8,484 bases of DNA from Planctomycetota bacterium. GTDB lineage: Bacteria > Planctomycetota > UBA1135 > GCA-002686595. This document shows positions 6,537 to 8,484 of the stretch, in pieces. The notes under the pieces are model-generated. The model made no database searches. It saw nothing but the letters and a program-made list of their open reading frames with translations, and had not been told where the DNA came from. Numbering within the stretch: the stretch's first letter is position 1; each line of letters starts with the position of its first letter. Position numbers and translations under genes: made by a program. Where the stretch lies: assembly GCA_011524785.1 (NCBI GenBank), contig WTJQ01000103.1, forward strand, positions 1 through 8,484, given 5' to 3'.

Positions 6537-6578
6537 GAGCGGGGCGCCGCGGCCAGATCGGGCCGGGGCGCCCCGCTC
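6537..6578. terminator. Long hairpin between convergent genes
   Basis: GAGCGGGGCGCC at 6537-6548 pairs perfectly with GGCGCCCCGCTC at 6567-6578. Inside, CGGCC (6550-6554) pairs with GGCCG (6561-6565) around a 6-nt loop, separated from the outer stem by one G-G mismatch. This gives 17 paired positions in a 42-nt element, 44 nt after the ferredoxin stop and 94 nt after the glycosyltransferase stop on the other strand. It is likely a bidirectional terminator or 3'-end protecting structure, without a T-tract on either side. Confidence 0.55.
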
Positions 6579-6584
6579 CCGTTC

Positions 6585-6605
6585 GCCCCCCGTGTCGGCG
6601 GGGGC
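6585..6605. terminator. Short secondary hairpin in the convergent intergenic region
   Basis: GCCCCC at 6585-6590 pairs with GGGGGC at 6600-6605 around a 9-nt loop. It lies right next to the larger hairpin, on the side of the glycosyltransferase 3' end, and may contribute to stopping readthrough. A 6-bp GC stem is weak evidence in this sequence. Confidence 0.22.
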
Positions 6606-6651
6606 ACGCGGACTTCGCTCGGAGCATGGAGGCTCGGGCCGACTCCTGAAG

Positions 6652-6664
6652 GGGCCACCGGCCC
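6652..6664 (-). terminator. Small hairpin after the glycosyltransferase stop
   Basis: GGGCC at 6652-6656 and GGCCC at 6660-6664 form a 5-bp stem with a 3-nt loop, 8 nt past the stop of the minus-strand glycosyltransferase gene. No T-tract of note follows on the minus strand. This is a weak candidate, listed because of its position. Confidence 0.2.
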
Positions 6665-6672
6665 TGCCAGCG

Positions 6673-8313
6673 TCACTCCGCGTCGACCTGGATCGCCGGT
6701 CCGTCCTGGGGCGCTCGGTCCGGCTCGTAGCGCAGGGCGCGCCTCGGGAGCTGCTCCCAGCCGTCGCGCTCCCAGACCTCCAGCGCTCCGGCGAAGCGCT
6801 CGCCCTCTCGGACCGCGTCCCCGCGGGCGACGCGGGACCAGGGCGCGCCCTCTGCCTCCACGAGCTCCCGGAGGAGCCGGTGGTGCTCGAACCAGCGAGC
6901 CTCCGGCATGGACCCATCGAGCACGAGCAGCGCGACCGCGGCCTCGTCGAGCCTGGCCTGCAGCGCATCGAGCGTGGGGTAGTGGTTGCGGTAGCTCCGC
7001 CCGTTCCAGTCGTCGGTGATGAGGAACCGCGAGGCGCGCAGGACGGCGCGTCCTGGGCGCTGCTCCTCGAGGGCCGCGAGCCCTCCGATCACGAGCCCCT
7101 CGCCGATCGCGTCCGAGGCCACGAGGACCCGCGCCTCGGGCGCCTCCGCGCAGAGCGGAGCGAGCAGGTCCGTTGCCCCGACAGCGTCCTTGCGCACGAC
7201 CTCGAAGGGCCCCAAGACGAACGCCAAGCCGGCCAGGGCGATCCAGGGCCCGCTGCTGGAGGAGCCGGAGCCGCCGAGACGCTGTCCGAGGCTCCTCGCT
7301 CCGAGCGCCGCCAGCAGCGCCCAGCTCGGCGCGAGGAGGCACAGGTGCCGCGTGAGCGGGCTGCTGGGGAGGACGACGAGCAGGGCGAGCAGCCCCAGGA
7401 CGAACGCTCCCGAGGCGGCCCGGAAGGCACGCGCCGGGCTCCCCTCCCGCGCGGGGAGGAGGAGGCCTGCAAGGGCGAGCACTGCGACGCCCACGCCCCC
7501 GAGGCCCTGGACCAGGCCGCCGAGGTAGATCGGGGTGGCGGCGCGCGTGTAGCCCCAGTGCGGCGAGGCGCCCCCGTCCCAGGAGCTCGCCTGGTAGCCC
7601 GTGGTCAGCGCGTACCAGGGTCCGCAGAGGAGCACGACGAGGAGCGCCGGCGTCCAGAACGCGCGCGTCCTCAGGAGGTCGAGGCGCCGGGCGAGGAGCA
7701 CGCCGAGCGCGGGGACGGCCGCGAGAGCCAGGGCGTTGCCCTTGGTCAGGATCGCCGCCGTGGACCACGCCCCGAACGCGATGCCGGAGCGGAGGTCGCC
7801 CTTCTCCAGGAGGCGGGCGCCCGCGAGCACGGCGCCGGTGCAGAGCAGCGCCAGCGGCAGCTCGGTCATGACCATGCCCGAGAGTCGCTGGACCAGGGGC
7901 AGGCTGACGAGCAGGGCGAGCGGCGCCACCGACCCCACTCCGAGGTCCCGGGCAGCGCGGTGCACGAGGGCGAGGAGGCCGGCGGCCACCGCGCAGGTGA
8001 AGCTCACGGCGCTGGCCGTCCCGACCCCGAAGACCACCATCCAGGCGCCGAGGCCGACGTAGAGAACGGGAGGCCACTGGCCGATGGCGACCTTCGGCAG
8101 GGCGGCGTAGTACGCCCGCGCATACCCCACGGGATCGCTCCAGTCCCCCGACAGCAGCCAGTCGTGGACCATCATCGCGGTGACGTAGTGCGCAGGCTCG
8201 TCGTCCTGCGCGCCGATGCCCGACGTCAGCGCTCCGCGCAGCCCCGCCGAGAGCAGGAGGACGAGGAAGCCAAACCCGAAGGTGGCGAGGGGCGAGGGGA
8301 CGACGCGAGCCAT
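6673..8313 (-). CDS. GT-C membrane glycosyltransferase, ArnT/PMT-like
   Basis: Predicted 546-residue multi-pass membrane protein that would transfer a sugar from a polyprenyl-phosphate donor to an envelope lipid, glycan or protein. Residues about 10-29 form the first membrane helix. The following loop carries Q-D37-D38-E39-P-A-H, the acidic catalytic motif typical of GT-C enzymes. G-Q-W-P-P at 78-82 matches the family's (H)P-P-L motif before the second helix. Further hydrophobic segments lie near 83-97, 101-117, 128-141, 150-168, 177-208, 220-236, 264-286, 302-316, 323-340 and 356-370. M-T-E-L-P (149-153), L-T-K191-G-N-A-L and S-P-L-T-R322-H also fit. Residues 385-546 are a soluble C-terminal domain, as in other members. 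The ATG at 8313 is supported by an upstream purine-rich ribosome site. The gene follows a partial gene by 41 bp on the same strand, probably as one operon. The acceptor and sugar cannot be read from the sequence. Confidence 0.85.
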   Translation of the reverse strand: MARVVPSPLATFGFGFLVLLLSAGLRGALTSGIGAQDDEPAHYVTAMMVHDWLLSGDWSDPVGYARAYYAALPKVAIGQWPPVLYVGLGAWMVVFGVGTASAVSFTCAVAAGLLALVHRAARDLGVGSVAPLALLVSLPLVQRLSGMVMTELPLALLCTGAVLAGARLLEKGDLRSGIAFGAWSTAAILTKGNALALAAVPALGVLLARRLDLLRTRAFWTPALLVVLLCGPWYALTTGYQASSWDGGASPHWGYTRAATPIYLGGLVQGLGGVGVAVLALAGLLLPAREGSPARAFRAASGAFVLGLLALLVVLPSSPLTRHLCLLAPSWALLAALGARSLGQRLGGSGSSSSGPWIALAGLAFVLGPFEVVRKDAVGATDLLAPLCAEAPEARVLVASDAIGEGLVIGGLAALEEQRPGRAVLRASRFLITDDWNGRSYRNHYPTLDALQARLDEAAVALLVLDGSMPEARWFEHHRLLRELVEAEGAPWSRVARGDAVREGERFAGALEVWERDGWEQLPRRALRYEPDRAPQDGPAIQVDAE

Positions 8314-8315
8314 CG

Positions 8316-8325
8316 CCCTCTTCCT
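8316..8325 (-). promoter_or_regulatory. Shine-Dalgarno sequence of the glycosyltransferase gene
   Basis: On the minus strand AGGAAGAGGG ends 2 nt before the ATG at 8313, with its AGGA core 9 nt upstream and AGAGG 3 nt upstream. It is the only clear purine-rich ribosome site in front of a gene here. It supports this start and fits translation of a downstream operon gene. Confidence 0.5.
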
Positions 8326-8354
8326 ATCGGCCTGCGCGGGGCCGTGCCGAGGCC

Positions 8355-8484
8355 TCAGCCCTCGGAATCCGCCGGCTCGCTTTCCCCGTCGGGCACTTCC
8401 GGGCGCCCCGAGGCCCGCCTGGGGGGCTCCTGGCCCAGGAGGCTGGCCGGGAGCACCACGGGGCGGCCGTGGCGCTTGCGCAGG
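8355..8484 (-). CDS. 3' end of an unidentified minus-strand gene (partial, enters from right edge)
   Basis: Reading inward from the right edge on the minus strand, one frame gives 42 codons ending in TGA at 8357-8355. Nearly every codon ends in G or C (39 of 42), the same bias as the confirmed genes, so coding is likely. The visible C-terminus begins L-R-K-R-H-G-R-P-V-V-L-P and ends in a Pro-, Glu- and Asp-rich tail. The basic H-G-R-P-V-V-L-P stretch may be the last folded segment, with the acidic remainder disordered. I do not recognise the family from so short a piece. Its stop lies 41 bp upstream of the glycosyltransferase ATG on the same strand, suggesting co-transcription. Confidence 0.65.
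   Translation of the reverse strand, partial: LRKRHGRPVVLPASLLGQEPPRRASGRPEVPDGESEPADSEG

Noticed and set aside
3382..6627. A 1081-codon open frame on the minus strand, antisense to polA and the ferredoxin gene.
   Set aside because: It crosses two strongly supported plus-strand genes and their intergenic region, and its product is a low-complexity His/Leu/Gly/Val/Ala mixture without motifs. It is a codon-bias shadow of the GC-rich genes opposite.
5793..7019. A 408-codon plus-strand frame overlapping the ferredoxin 3' half, the intergenic gap and the glycosyltransferase 3' end.
   Set aside because: It is out of frame with the cluster motifs, its product is Arg/Pro/Ala-rich, and it runs over the hairpins and an oppositely oriented gene.
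6512..8077. A 521-codon minus-strand frame overlapping the glycosyltransferase.
   Set aside because: Its product is Arg/Pro/Gly-rich with no membrane segments. The alternative frame at 6673-8313 has clear GT-C motifs and a ribosome site.
1..8484. Search for CRISPR repeats, insertion-sequence ends, tRNA or rRNA genes and defence genes.
   Set aside because: No spaced direct repeats, transposase motifs, cloverleaf-type or rRNA-like segments, or defence-gene motifs were noticed on either strand. This was reading by eye, without a covariance-model search.

Overview
The window comes from a very GC-rich bacterial chromosome whose genes have strong G/C bias at third codon positions. The best lineage guess is Planctomycetota. 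The C-terminal module of the secreted nuclease (a segment starting N-Y-C and ending W-N-F-x-A-W-Y-R-D-x-N-P-x-x-T-S-N-F-T-D) is a type I recall from secreted proteins of marine planctomycetes. This is recollection plus composition, not a search result, and another GC-rich phylum cannot be excluded.

Layout, left to right: (1) the probable 3' end of an unidentified plus-strand gene (2-193). (2) A secreted endonuclease I family nuclease (198-1475, +). (3) Convergent to it, a degenerate WaaP/Kdo-kinase-like protein (1491-2306, -) that appears to lack its catalytic residues. (4) Divergent from that across 52 bp, a full-length DNA polymerase I, polA (2359-5073, +), with 5'-3' exonuclease, intact proofreading and polymerase domains. 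(5) A 219-bp intergenic region with a strong hairpin after polA, an 18-bp palindrome, and a sigma70-like promoter whose -10 is bracketed by an inverted repeat. (6) A polyferredoxin predicted to carry five [4Fe-4S] clusters split around an unrecognised ~130-residue middle domain (5293-6492, +). (7) A 180-bp convergent intergenic region with a 17-bp-stem hairpin. (8) A GT-C type membrane glycosyltransferase of the ArnT/PMT-like class (6673-8313, -). (9) The C-terminal 42 codons of an unidentified minus-strand gene (8355-8484), probably in an operon with the glycosyltransferase.

The genes do not form one evident pathway. DNA polymerase I is housekeeping replication and repair. The nuclease probably degrades extracellular DNA. 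The glycosyltransferase and the WaaP-like protein both belong to families of envelope glycoconjugate metabolism but lie 4 kb apart in separate transcription units. The ferredoxin has its own promoter region and no neighbouring oxidoreductase. No mobile element, CRISPR array, tRNA or rRNA was seen. I found no complete new system. The points most worth a second look are the apparent pseudokinase next to polA, the unknown domain inside the polyferredoxin with its candidate operator, and a recurring TANNNT box just upstream of start codons that suggests leaderless transcripts.
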